Origin: Caulobacter sp. Root655
GTDB taxonomy: Bacteria > Pseudomonadota > Alphaproteobacteria > Caulobacterales > Caulobacteraceae
NCBI RefSeq assembly: GCF_001427665.1
Contig: NZ_LMHC01000006.1
Location: 62,001-126,000, forward strand
Length of the DNA stretch: 64,000 bases
Reading direction: 5' to 3'
Position 1 is the first letter of the stretch. Every line of letters starts with the position of its first letter. A program made the position numbers and the translations under genes. Below the pieces are notes generated by a model. It ran no database searches. It had not been told where the DNA came from and saw only the letters and a list, made by a program, of their open reading frames with translations. Below are positions 8,894 to 16,498 of the stretch, piece by piece.

Positions 8894-9766
8894 CTACCGC
8901 CTGGTCTTGTCCCCGGCTTCCGACAGCACGCGCAGCATCTCGGACGAGAACATCGAGTTGGTCATCCGCGAGGCGGACGAGCCGCTGCTGTTCGACGCCA
9001 GGCTGAAGCCGCTGTCGACATCCTGCGAGCCGCGCAGGATCAGGTTGACGAGCGCTTCCTGCTGCTGGATGCGCTCCAGCCGGCGGCCGGTGGCGTACTG
9101 GATGAAGCCCTGGTCGGCGGCGGGCGTGGCGTTGGCCGAGGCGTCGAGGGCCGTGACGCGCTCGCCGCCGCCGGTCTTGGTCAGGTTGGCGTAGACCTCG
9201 CCGACCGTGGCCGCCCGGCCTTCGCGATAGAAGATCGAACGGTTGGCGGCGGCCGCGTCGGGGAACATCGCCGCGGCGCTGGCCCCGGGCGAGGCGTTGA
9301 CGGCCTCGATCAGTCGGGCCGAGCCCTGGGGCCCCAGGAAGTGGGCGGCGTAGAGCTCGCCGGAGGTCGGCGAGCGCCCTACCCGCCCGCGCAGGTAGGA
9401 GGCATGGTCGGAGGCCAGTTCGCCAGCCATCAAGGATGCGGCATGCGGATCGAGCTTCAGGCCCAGCACGGCCTTGCGGGCCTCGTCGCCAACTACCCGG
9501 TAGCGGCCGTCCGCGCCCTGTTGGATCAGATCGGCGTAGCGGGCGTAGCCGTACTTGGTCCCATGCTTCTTCAGCGTGGACAGCCAGGTCTGGTCGACGA
9601 ACTGGAACAGGCCCGAGGCCGAGGAGGTGCCAGCCTTGGCGTTGGGGTTGTAGCCGCTCTCGCGCTTGGCCGTGCCCATCAGGAACGTGAAGTCCACGCC
9701 CGTCGCGCTGGACGCGCGCTGGATCGCCGACTCGACGACGCTGCGGATGGAATTGACGGCTGCCAT
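8894..9766 (-). CDS. lytic transglycosylase (SLT-like), probably flagellum or polar-organelle linked
   Basis: 290 aa. An SLT-type lysozyme-like domain occupies residues about 15-180: the catalytic Glu is in TAKRESGYNP (about residue 37), followed by SASGLFQFVDQTWL and later AAHFLGP. The C-terminal 100 residues are low-complexity Ala/Ser. There is no obvious signal peptide. Such enzymes cut peptidoglycan to let flagella, pili or secretion machines pass. A perfect CtrA-type box lies 25 bases upstream of the start codon, which supports cell-cycle control and a polar-organelle role (inference). The box is so close to the ATG that the message may be leaderless or the true start may be further in. 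Confidence 0.8.
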   Translation of the reverse strand: MAAVNSIRSVVESAIQRASSATGVDFTFLMGTAKRESGYNPNAKAGTSSASGLFQFVDQTWLSTLKKHGTKYGYARYADLIQQGADGRYRVVGDEARKAVLGLKLDPHAASLMAGELASDHASYLRGRVGRSPTSGELYAAHFLGPQGSARLIEAVNASPGASAAAMFPDAAAANRSIFYREGRAATVGEVYANLTKTGGGERVTALDASANATPAADQGFIQYATGRRLERIQQQEALVNLILRGSQDVDSGFSLASNSSGSSASRMTNSMFSSEMLRVLSEAGDKTRR

Positions 9767-9791
9767 GGCGTCAATGTCTGAACCAGCGTGG

Positions 9792-9806
9792 TTAATGCGC
9801 GCTTAA
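9792..9806 (-). promoter_or_regulatory. CtrA binding box
   Basis: TTAA, seven bases, TTAA matches the full CtrA consensus. The 19-base context GGTTAATGCGCGCTTAACC differs by one base from a site at 29941-29959 upstream of another gene. It sits just upstream of the transglycosylase gene. CtrA is the master cell-cycle regulator of Caulobacter and binds flagellar and polar promoters. Confidence 0.7.
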
Positions 9807-9852
9807 CCATGCCGGCGCGGGGGCCCCGCCGCCCTGCGACAGGGTGTCTCGC

Positions 9853-9897
9853 TTACGATCGTAATAAATCTACGCTCGTAATATTTACAAACGTAAT
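9853..9897 (+). promoter_or_regulatory. AT-rich cluster of CGTAAT repeats upstream of tonB
   Basis: An AT-rich island in GC-rich DNA. TTACGATCGTAA is a perfect 12-base palindrome at 9853-9864. CGTAAT recurs at 9860, 9877 and 9892, spaced 17 and 15 bases apart. GTAA and TTAC arms also face each other at 9878-9888. The block ends 57 bases before the tonB start, the expected place for an operator plus promoter. The regulator is unknown; the sequence is not an obvious Fur box. Confidence 0.45.
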
Positions 9898-9953
9898 TCT
9901 TCGTGGGACGCTCGGGTGTCGATCCAGAGACATCGACGCTCAAGGAGGTTGCC

Positions 9954-10673
9954 ATGGTCGCCCATCAAGCCACGATCGGTTCCTACATTCCCGGCCTGAA
10001 CGACGCGCCGCGCGGCAAGCCGTCGAAAGCCATGGTCGCGGCGCTCGTCCTGGTCTCCGCCGCCCATGCGGGACTGTTCGCCTACCTAGCCTACCAGAAG
10101 TTCGTGATGCCGCAGCCTGTCATCGAGGACCGGGGCTTCATCCTCGAAGCCCCGCCACTGGAGCCGCCGCCGCCCAAGCCGCAGCAGGAAACGCCCAAGC
10201 CGGAGCAGTCCAACCCTATCCGGCCGCATGTGCCCGCTGATCCGCCGCCCCTGGCGACCCCCGACAAGCTGGTCGTGCCGGTCCCGCCGCCGAGCGACGT
10301 GGTCGGCTCGGGGCCTCCGAAGTTCACCTTCAATCCGCCCTTCGCCGGTGATCCGCCGGTCGAGCCGACGGTGGCCAAGGTGATCCGCAGCCCCAACTGG
10401 CTGAAGAAGCCCGGCGCCTCGGAGTTCAGCCGCTTCTATCCCGAAAGCGCCATGCGCCGGGAGGTTTCGGGCCAGGCCACCCTGGCCTGCACCGTCGCGG
10501 CCAACGGCGCCCTGCGCGACTGCGTGGTGGCCGGCGAGACCCCCGCCGAGGAGGGCTTCGGCAACGCCGCCGTCAAGCTGTCGAAGTACTTCAGGATGAG
10601 CCCCCAGACCGAAAACGGCCAGCCCGTCGACGGCGCCAGCGTGCGCATCCCGATCAAGTTCAGCGCGGGGTAG
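9954..10673 (+). CDS. energy transducer TonB, standalone copy
   Basis: 239 aa, ATG at 9954 with a strong AAGGAGG at 9942-9948. One N-terminal membrane anchor (residues about 22-45), a Pro-rich periplasmic spacer (EAPPLEPPPPKPQQ...), then a TonB C-terminal domain from about residue 155 (FSRFYPESAMRREVSGQATL) with the typical closing strand. It links the proton-motive force, via ExbB/ExbD, to outer-membrane receptors. It has no exbB or exbD beside it and its own AT-rich upstream region, so it may serve a particular receptor subset under a separate signal, using the ExbBD encoded 5 kb away (inference). Confidence 0.9.
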   Translation: MVAHQATIGSYIPGLNDAPRGKPSKAMVAALVLVSAAHAGLFAYLAYQKFVMPQPVIEDRGFILEAPPLEPPPPKPQQETPKPEQSNPIRPHVPADPPPLATPDKLVVPVPPPSDVVGSGPPKFTFNPPFAGDPPVEPTVAKVIRSPNWLKKPGASEFSRFYPESAMRREVSGQATLACTVAANGALRDCVVAGETPAEEGFGNAAVKLSKYFRMSPQTENGQPVDGASVRIPIKFSAG

Positions 10674-10680
10674 CTATCTC

Positions 10681-10854
10681 GCCCTCTCCCAGAGGGAGAG
10701 GGAGGGGCCCACGCCGTCAGGCGTGGGAGGGTGAGGGGTTTAGACGTTGGACGGCGTGCCGGCAGGGCGCTTGGGGATGAGCAGTTGACGGCGTCACCCC
10801 TCACCCTCCCACCGCTGCGCGGCGGGCCCCTCCCTCTCCCCTCCGGGAGAGGGC
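10681..10854. repeat. palindromic intergenic repeat, family 3
   Basis: GCCCTCTCCC at 10681-10690 pairs with GGGAGAGGGC at 10845-10854, with further matching inner segments (GAGGGTGAGGGGT near 10727 against ACCCCTCACCCTC near 10796). A second, smaller unit of the same style (CCTCCCCCTCTGGGGGAGG) follows near 10886. Together they fill the gap between tonB and the acyl-CoA dehydrogenase gene; no gene is seen there. Confidence 0.75.
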
Positions 10855-10954
10855 GCAGGAAGGGGCCGACTTTCCAACCAGATCCTCCCCCTCTGGGGGA
10901 GGTGGCCCGGAGGGCCGGAGGGGGTCCGCACGGCGCCCCCAGACGGAGAACCCC

Positions 10955-12118
10955 CTAATAGCTCTTCGGCAGCCCCAGCACCCGCTCAGCGATGAAGTTG
11001 AGGATCATCTCCCGGCTGACCGGCGCGATGCGGGCGATCATCGCTTCGCGGAAGTAGCGCTCGACGTCGTATTCCTTGGCGTAGCCCATGCCGCCATGGG
11101 CCAGGACCGAGGTTTCGCAGGCGGTGAAGCCGGCCTCGGCGCCCAGGTACTTGGCGGCGTTGGCCTCGGCCCCGCAGTCCTTGCCCAGGTCGTAGAGGGC
11201 GGCGGCCTTGAAGGCCATCAGGTTGGCGGCCTCCAGTTCGGCCCACGACCGGGCCAGCGGATGCTGGATCCCCTGGTTCTGGCCGATCGGCCGGCCGAAC
11301 ACCACGCGCTCCTTGGCGTAGGTCACCGCCCTGGACAGGGCCACACGGCCCAGGCCCACGGCCTCGACCGCGAACAGCACCCGCTCGGGGTTGAGGCCAT
11401 GCAGCAGGTAGGCGAAGCCCTTGCCCTCCTCGCCCACCAGGTCCTCCTGGGGCACGTGCAGGTCCTCGATGAACAGCATGTTACACTCGACCGCCTTGCG
11501 CCCCATCTTGGGGATCGGCTTGGCCTCGATCTTCTCGCGGTCGGTGTAGAACAGCGACAGGCCCTGGGTCGGCTTGGCGCACTGGTCCTTGGGCGTGGTG
11601 CGGGCGATGATCAGAATCTTGTTGGCCCGCTGGGCCCCGGTCGTCCAGATCTTGCGGCCGTTCAGCACATAGCCGTCATTGGTGCGCTCGGCCCGCGTCT
11701 CCAGGCTGGAGGTGTCGAGGCCCGAATTGGGCTCGGTCACCGCGAAGCACATCTTGTCCTCGCCGGAGATCAGCCGCGGCAGGTGCTTCTGGCGCTGTTC
11801 GTCCGTGCCGAACTTCACGATCGGCATCGGGCCGAAGATGTTCAGGTGGATGGCCGAAGCGCCGGAGAAGCCCGCGCCGGACTGGGCCACGGTCTGCATC
11901 ATCACGGCGGCTTCCGTCAGGCCCAGGCCCGCCCCGCCGACGCTCTCGGGCATGGCCACGCCCAGCCAGCCGCCCTCGGCGATGGCGGCGACGAATTCCT
12001 CGGGGAAGATTCCGGTCTCGTCGGTGCGGCGCCAGTACTCGTCGTCGAAGCCGGCGCACAACTTGGCGACGCCCTCGCGGATGGCTTCCTGTTCCTCGGT
12101 CAACCAGAATCCGGCCAT
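10955..12118 (-). CDS. acyl-CoA dehydrogenase
   Basis: 387 aa, full family length. The three-domain fold is evident: N-terminal helices; a middle beta domain with CFAVTEPNSGLDTSSLET and the flavin-contacting KIWTTGAQRA; and a C-terminal domain with ERVVFGRPIGQNQGIQHPLA and AHGGMGYAKEYDVERYFREA, which carries the FAD/tetramer motif. It oxidises an acyl-CoA to the enoyl-CoA with an electron-transfer flavoprotein. Chain length cannot be told. It lies 31 bases downstream of the FAD oxidoreductase gene on the same strand, so the two may be co-transcribed. Confidence 0.92.
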   Translation of the reverse strand: MAGFWLTEEQEAIREGVAKLCAGFDDEYWRRTDETGIFPEEFVAAIAEGGWLGVAMPESVGGAGLGLTEAAVMMQTVAQSGAGFSGASAIHLNIFGPMPIVKFGTDEQRQKHLPRLISGEDKMCFAVTEPNSGLDTSSLETRAERTNDGYVLNGRKIWTTGAQRANKILIIARTTPKDQCAKPTQGLSLFYTDREKIEAKPIPKMGRKAVECNMLFIEDLHVPQEDLVGEEGKGFAYLLHGLNPERVLFAVEAVGLGRVALSRAVTYAKERVVFGRPIGQNQGIQHPLARSWAELEAANLMAFKAAALYDLGKDCGAEANAAKYLGAEAGFTACETSVLAHGGMGYAKEYDVERYFREAMIARIAPVSREMILNFIAERVLGLPKSY

Positions 12119-12149
12119 GCGCCCCTGCCCTTGCTGTTGTCGTTGTCGC

Positions 12150-13139
12150 TCAGGCCTTCGAAAAGCGCCGCGCGTCGAAATGCGCGGCGTCCGGACCCGG
12201 GTCGTTGCCTGTCAGATACGCCGCGACCAGAGCGGCCACAAGCGGCGCCAGCAGCCAGCCGTTGCGCCGCGCCCCGACCGCCAGCATCACGCCGGGGGTC
12301 GCGCTCCAGCCCACCAGCGGCAGGCCGTCGACGGTGGTCGCCCGTACCCCGACCTGGGTGGTCATCGTCGCCTCGGCCAGCTCGGGCCGCAGGCGGATCG
12401 CCGCCCGGCGCAGGCCCTCGGTCGCGACAGGATCGATCGTCAGGTCGTTCCGCCCGACCTCCATGGTCGCGCCGATCGCCGGGTTTCGGCCCGGGCAGAC
12501 ATAGGCCCCCTCGCCCCGGATCACCGGACCGGTCGCCGGGCCGCGGTCGGCCCGCAAGATCTGGCCCTTGATCGGGGTCAGGGCGGCCAGTTCCGGGGCC
12601 AGGCCAGGAAGGCGGGCCGCCCCCGTGGCCAGCACCACGGCCTCGAAGGCCGCCAGGTCTCCGACCTCGAAAGCCCGCGCCTCGAACCGCACGCCCAGCG
12701 CCAGGGCCGCGTCATGCATCGCCGCCAGGGACGGCCGCGCCTCGAGCCGCCAATCCTCGTCGCTGGTCAAGGCGCCACCCTGCCGTCTCACAGGCGCGCC
12801 CACGGCCTCGAAGCGGGTCGCGACGGCCTCCAGCCAGGCCGCGTCGCCCTCGACCCTCAGGCCGCTCCTGAGCAGGGTGATCCCCAACGGCGCGGCGAAG
12901 GCCGGCCAGAGGTCGCGCGCCCGCCGCAGCAGGTCCAGGTGCGAGGTCGAGGCGGGGTCGAACACGGCTTCGGCGACCGGGGCCAGCATGCCCGCGGCCA
13001 CGCCCGAGGCGTTGTCGCCCAGGGGGCGCGGATCGAAAACCGTGACGTCCCGCCCGGCGCGCGCCAGGGCCAGCGCCACGGCCGATCCGATCGCGCCGGC
13101 GCCGGCCACCGCCACCCGCGCGCCAAGCCTCGTCTCCAT
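12150..13139 (-). CDS. FAD-dependent amine oxidoreductase, glycine oxidase (ThiO)-like
   Basis: 329 aa from ATG 13139. The N-terminal dinucleotide-binding motif VAVAGAGAIGSAVALALA is followed about 20 residues later by an acidic residue in VFDP. The C-terminus has TTVDGLPLVGW and RRNGWLLAP, the pattern of the DAO/ThiO family, which oxidises glycine or D-amino acids to imines with H2O2 release. No thiamine genes are nearby, so a ThiO role in thiazole synthesis is only one possibility; another is catabolic amine oxidation paired with the downstream acyl-CoA dehydrogenase. Confidence 0.75.
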   Translation of the reverse strand: METRLGARVAVAGAGAIGSAVALALARAGRDVTVFDPRPLGDNASGVAAGMLAPVAEAVFDPASTSHLDLLRRARDLWPAFAAPLGITLLRSGLRVEGDAAWLEAVATRFEAVGAPVRRQGGALTSDEDWRLEARPSLAAMHDAALALGVRFEARAFEVGDLAAFEAVVLATGAARLPGLAPELAALTPIKGQILRADRGPATGPVIRGEGAYVCPGRNPAIGATMEVGRNDLTIDPVATEGLRRAAIRLRPELAEATMTTQVGVRATTVDGLPLVGWSATPGVMLAVGARRNGWLLAPLVAALVAAYLTGNDPGPDAAHFDARRFSKA

Positions 13140-13321
13140 GGGCGGCAAACACCCCTGTCCGCGCGAAAGGTCAACCCCGGCGGGCGATTTTCGGGACAAG
13201 GACCTGATGTGTCAGAGACGTGACTAACGCAACCGCATGGGTCTATCCTGTGTTAACCAAGCTGGACCGCACGCCTCGCATCCACGCGCGACCGGGCGAT
13301 CGCTGGAGGGACCAGAAGCGG

Positions 13322-13744
13322 ATGACTGCAAAACCCCCCGCCGAAGCGGCTCACCCCGTCGACCTCTATGTCGGCGCCCGCCTCCGGATCCGCCGCAAGG
13401 TCCTGGGCCTGAGCCAGACGCAGCTGGCCGACGCCCTCGGCATCACCTTCCAGCAGATCCAGAAGTACGAGCGCGGCGCCAACCGCATCAGCGCCTCGAA
13501 GCTGTACGAGGCGGCGCGGCTGCTGCAGTCGCCGGTGTCCTACTTCTTCGAAGGCCTGGACGAAACGGCCGGAGGCGACGCCGACGACGGCTTCGCCCAG
13601 CGCATGACCCAGTTCGTGGCCACTCCCGAAGGCCTGGAACTGGCCGGCCTGTTTCCCCGCCTGAACGACCGCCGCCTGCGCCGCCGCGTGGTCGATCTGG
13701 TCAAGGCCATGGTCGACGACGAGCCGGCCGCGACGGCACGCTAG
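13322..13744 (+). CDS. XRE-family helix-turn-helix regulator
   Basis: 140 aa, starting at ATG 13322 with GAGGG 17 to 13 bases upstream. The Cro/CI helix-turn-helix spans residues about 19-75 (SQTQLADALGITFQQIQKYE is the recognition unit). The remaining 65 residues include an FFEGL segment and an Arg-rich end typical of the large alphaproteobacterial group of chromosomal XRE regulators of about 140 aa. Its target is unknown; it is monocistronic and divergent from the FAD oxidoreductase gene. Confidence 0.85.
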   Translation: MTAKPPAEAAHPVDLYVGARLRIRRKVLGLSQTQLADALGITFQQIQKYERGANRISASKLYEAARLLQSPVSYFFEGLDETAGGDADDGFAQRMTQFVATPEGLELAGLFPRLNDRRLRRRVVDLVKAMVDDEPAATAR

Positions 13745-13933
13745 GCCCACCGCGCCGACGCACGCTTCTTCGACGCCCGCGACGCGCGACGCCGCCTGAA
13801 CGCTCTGTTTCCCAGACTCAGGGTAGCGGCGCTGTGCCGCACAGGCTGGACCTATCGCAAAGCATCGTTGGCGCGCAGCATCGCTTTCAAGAAAGCGGCG
13901 CGCGACCATCCGCGCGCCAGGGGGGAGCGTAGA

Positions 13934-14074
13934 GTGGAAACGTCGGAGGCCGCTTTGGGCCGCATTCGATACTGGTGGCAGACCCGGCCCATGGCCGGCC
14001 TGACCGTGGGTTGGATCGTGATCATCCTGATCGGCTGGCGCGTCTGGGCCGCCGTATCCGGCCACCACGGCTAG
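13934..14074 (+). CDS. small single-span membrane protein
   Basis: 46 aa from GTG 13934, preceded by GGGGGAG at 13921-13927. It has one hydrophobic span (VGWIVIILIGWRVWAAV) near the C-terminus and a short basic, Trp-containing N-terminal part. A longer frame from 13868 lacks a ribosome-binding site. No family is recognised. The gap before it (13745-13933) shows no other feature. Confidence 0.4.
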   Translation: METSEAALGRIRYWWQTRPMAGLTVGWIVIILIGWRVWAAVSGHHG

Positions 14075-14158
14075 GGCATTCGTCGGCCAAGTTGGCTTAA
14101 CCCCAACACCGCCCATCCCGACGAATGCTCCAGGTCTCGCCCCCCCGCCCGGAAAACG

Positions 14159-14190
14159 AAAAAGGCCCGGCTTGGCGGCCGGGCCTTTTC
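14159..14190 (-). terminator. rho-independent terminator after tRNA-His
   Basis: On the minus strand GGCCCGGC pairs with GCCGGGCC around a short loop and is followed by CCTTTTTCG. It lies 13 bases beyond the 3' end of tRNA-His. The A-run on the other side means it could also work for plus-strand transcripts. Confidence 0.75.
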
Positions 14191-14202
14191 GACGTCTGGC
14201 GA

Positions 14203-14279
14203 TGGTACCGCCTCTCAGGCTTGAACTGAGGACCTCCGGTTCCACAAACCGGCGCTCTAACCAACTGAGCTAAGGCGGC
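14203..14279 (-). tRNA. tRNA-His (GTG)
   Basis: A 77-nt cloverleaf with encoded CCA. Anticodon arm CCGGT-TTGTGGA-ACCGG gives anticodon GTG; D-arm GCTCAGTTGGTTAGAGC; T-arm with TTCAAGC. The acceptor is GCCGCCT against AGGCGGT. The base before position 1 is C and the discriminator is A, so the canonical G-1:C73 pair of most tRNA-His is absent, as known for many alphaproteobacteria. Confidence 0.95.
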
Positions 14280-14350
14280 GCATCGCGAGGGAGTGTCTTT
14301 AGTCGGAGGCGTGAGCCGGATCAAGCACCGAAACAGCCCCGTTCACACGA

Positions 14351-14380
14351 AAACGCCCCGGAGCCGTGAAGCTCCGGGGC
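14351..14380 (-). terminator. terminator of the exbB-exbD-tonB operon
   Basis: GCCCCGGAGC and GCTCCGGGGC form a perfect 10-bp stem (14355-14380). Read on the minus strand it is followed by GTTTTCG. It sits 28 bases downstream of the tonB stop codon. Confidence 0.75.
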
Positions 14381-14408
14381 GCTCGTGGTCTTGCCGGTCG
14401 TCGGACCC

Positions 14409-15143
14409 CTAGCGGGGGACCTGGAAGACGATCGGGATCGTGATCTGACCACCGTCCACCGGAGCGCCGTCAAGCGTCTTCGGCTTCATGCGGAACAGTT
14501 TCGACAGCTTCATCGCCGCGTCGCCAAAACCGTAGTCGCCCGGGTTTTCCGAAACGACAGAGCAGCTTTCCAGCGACCCCCTGGCGGTGACGGTGCACGA
14601 CAGAGTCGCGCGGCCATTCACTTCCATCCGCTGAGCGCGGTCGGGGTAGTAGCGAGCCATGTCCTCACCGGTAGGCTTGCGGGCCCAATCCGGCTTGGTG
14701 ATGACCGACGCCCGCGCCGGCGGGTTCGAGGGAACCGGCGGCGTGGCGGAGATCACGGGCGGCGCCGTTTGCTCGACCCGTTCCTTGACAGGCGGGATCG
14801 GCAGGGGCGGCGGCGGCGTGATGTCCGGCGGCGGCGCGATCGGCGGCCTCGGCTGCACCACCGCGGGAGGCGGAGGCGGAGCGTTGGTCGGCGGCGGCGG
14901 CGGCGGCGGCGGAGGCGGCGGCGGCGGGGGCGGCGGAGGCAGCTCCACGTCCACGGCGTCGTCGTGGTACTCCTTCATCACTGCTTCGAACTTCTGCTTC
15001 GCCAGATACGCGAACAAAGCAGCGTGGAAGCCGACGACGACGATCAGCGCGATACCGAAGGCGCCGAGGCCCTTCTTCCGGCGCGGACCTTCTGAGGTGA
15101 GCGGGTCGTAGTGGCGATGCTCAGGCGCTTTTTGTTCAGCCAT
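14409..15143 (-). CDS. tonB: energy transducer TonB, operon copy
   Basis: 244 aa. Cytoplasmic N-terminus of about 24 residues, a membrane anchor with the SHLS-helix equivalent VVVGFHAALFAYLA (His in the span, as required for coupling), a long Pro-rich spacer, and a C-terminal TonB domain from about residue 165 (ARYYPDRAQRMEVNGRATLS). The spacer starts with 17 consecutive prolines coded by an almost pure CCG tract (14891-14942), a likely slip site. It is the last gene of exbB-exbD-tonB, 9 bases after exbD, and provides energy for TonB receptors such as those at 41.4 and 62 kb. Confidence 0.95.
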   Translation of the reverse strand: MAEQKAPEHRHYDPLTSEGPRRKKGLGAFGIALIVVVGFHAALFAYLAKQKFEAVMKEYHDDAVDVELPPPPPPPPPPPPPPPPPTNAPPPPPAVVQPRPPIAPPPDITPPPPLPIPPVKERVEQTAPPVISATPPVPSNPPARASVITKPDWARKPTGEDMARYYPDRAQRMEVNGRATLSCTVTARGSLESCSVVSENPGDYGFGDAAMKLSKLFRMKPKTLDGAPVDGGQITIPIVFQVPR

Positions 15144-15152
15144 GCATCACCC

Positions 15153-15587
15153 CTAGCTGTTCTCATCCTTGCCGATCAGAGCCACGCTATAGAAGCCATT
15201 GTCCTGGAGGGCGTTCATGACCTCCATGAAAGCTCCGTAGCGCGTCTTTTCGTCGGCGCGGATGAAGATGCGCTCCTTGGTAGGGTCGCGTCTGCCGATG
15301 TTCTTCGTCAGGTCTTCACCCATCGTGTCAACCGTGGTCGGAAAGTCTCCAATAAAGACTTCGCCCGATTCCTTGATCGAGATGTAGACCGGTTTCGGCG
15401 GATTAGGCGATGCCTTCGCGACCGCCGGCGGCAGGTTCACTTCGACCGACACGGAGGCGAGCGGCGCCGCCACCATGAAGATGATCAGGAGGACCAGCAT
15501 GACGTCCACGAAGGGCGTGACGTTGATCTCGCTGTTCTGTTCGACGTTAAACCTGTCGCCACCACCGCCTGAGAGTTTGGCGGCCAT
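15153..15587 (-). CDS. exbD: biopolymer transport protein ExbD
   Basis: 144 aa. One N-terminal membrane helix with the essential proton-carrying Asp at residue 28 in INVTPFVDVMLVLLIIF, followed by a periplasmic domain (VYISIKESGEVFIGD...). It forms the proton channel with ExbB and drives TonB. It starts 5 bases after exbB ends and is followed by tonB, so the three are one operon. Confidence 0.95.
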   Translation of the reverse strand: MAAKLSGGGGDRFNVEQNSEINVTPFVDVMLVLLIIFMVAAPLASVSVEVNLPPAVAKASPNPPKPVYISIKESGEVFIGDFPTTVDTMGEDLTKNIGRRDPTKERIFIRADEKTRYGAFMEVMNALQDNGFYSVALIGKDENS

Positions 15588-15592
15588 CGGTC

Positions 15593-16498
15593 TTAGGCTC
15601 CTTTGTCGAGCTGGCGCGAAATGGCGTTCATCAGTTCAGCGACGAAACCTTCCGAGCGCGTGCCGTAACCCGAGATGCGGGTCTGGAAGTAGTTGTAGAA
15701 GATAACCGCCGGGATAGCGGCGAACAGACCGATACCGGTGGCGAGCAGCGCTTCGGCGATGCCGGGGGCGACGACGGCCAGGTTGGTCGTGTTGGTGTTC
15801 GCGATGCCGATGAACGAGGTCATGATCCCGTAAACCGTACCGAACAGACCGATGAACGGACCGGCCGAACCGACCGAGGCCAGGAACACCATGCCGCCCG
15901 ACAGACGCTTCACCAGCGAGGCTTGCACCGCGTTGATGGCGTAGGTCGCGCGCGACAGCGTCGAGTCACGGTGCTCGCCGGTGACGGCCAGACCCGCTTG
16001 ACGCGACAGTTCGACTTCTTGGGCGGCCGCGGCGGCCATGTCGGCCATCGGGTTGCCTTCGAATTCTTCCGACGAACCGATACGGGCGATGTCGGCGATC
16101 GAACGGGCGCCGCGGAAGGCTTCCAGGAACTTGTCCGATTGTTTGTTCAGGGCGCCGAACTCGAAGATCTTGGTGATCAGCAGGACCCACGAGAAGATCG
16201 AGGCCAGGATCAGGCCGATCATCACGACCTTAACCACCGCGCCAGCGGCGAGGAACATGCCGACCGGGGTCAGCGAGTGCGATTCCTTCTTGGGTTCGGC
16301 GGCGGCGGCGTCAGCGGCCGGCGGAGCGGCTTCGGCGGGAGCCGGGGCCGGAGCGGCGGCGTCACCGGCCGGAGCGGCGGCTTCGGTGGTGGCCGGCGCA
16401 GGAGCCGCAGCGTCCTGAGCGAAAGCCGGAGCGCTCGCCATCAGCGCCATGGCGCCGACGAGTGCGATGAGGGGGGTCTTCCGTTTAATGTCGAGCAT
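15593..16498 (-). CDS. exbB: biopolymer transport protein ExbB (with signal peptide and Ala/Pro-rich extension)
   Basis: 301 aa from ATG 16498, with AGGAA about 10 bases upstream. A signal peptide (APAFAQ near residue 28) and an Ala/Pro-rich segment of about 50 residues precede the MotA/TolQ/ExbB domain with three membrane helices. The core motif FIGLFGTVYGIMTSF and the stretch GIAEALLATGIGLFAAIPAV line the channel. ExbB scaffolds ExbD and TonB at the inner membrane. The extended periplasmic N-terminus is common in alphaproteobacterial ExbB. First gene of the operon. Confidence 0.95.
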   Translation of the reverse strand: MLDIKRKTPLIALVGAMALMASAPAFAQDAAAPAPATTEAAAPAGDAAAPAPAPAEAAPPAADAAAAEPKKESHSLTPVGMFLAAGAVVKVVMIGLILASIFSWVLLITKIFEFGALNKQSDKFLEAFRGARSIADIARIGSSEEFEGNPMADMAAAAAQEVELSRQAGLAVTGEHRDSTLSRATYAINAVQASLVKRLSGGMVFLASVGSAGPFIGLFGTVYGIMTSFIGIANTNTTNLAVVAPGIAEALLATGIGLFAAIPAVIFYNYFQTRISGYGTRSEGFVAELMNAISRQLDKGA

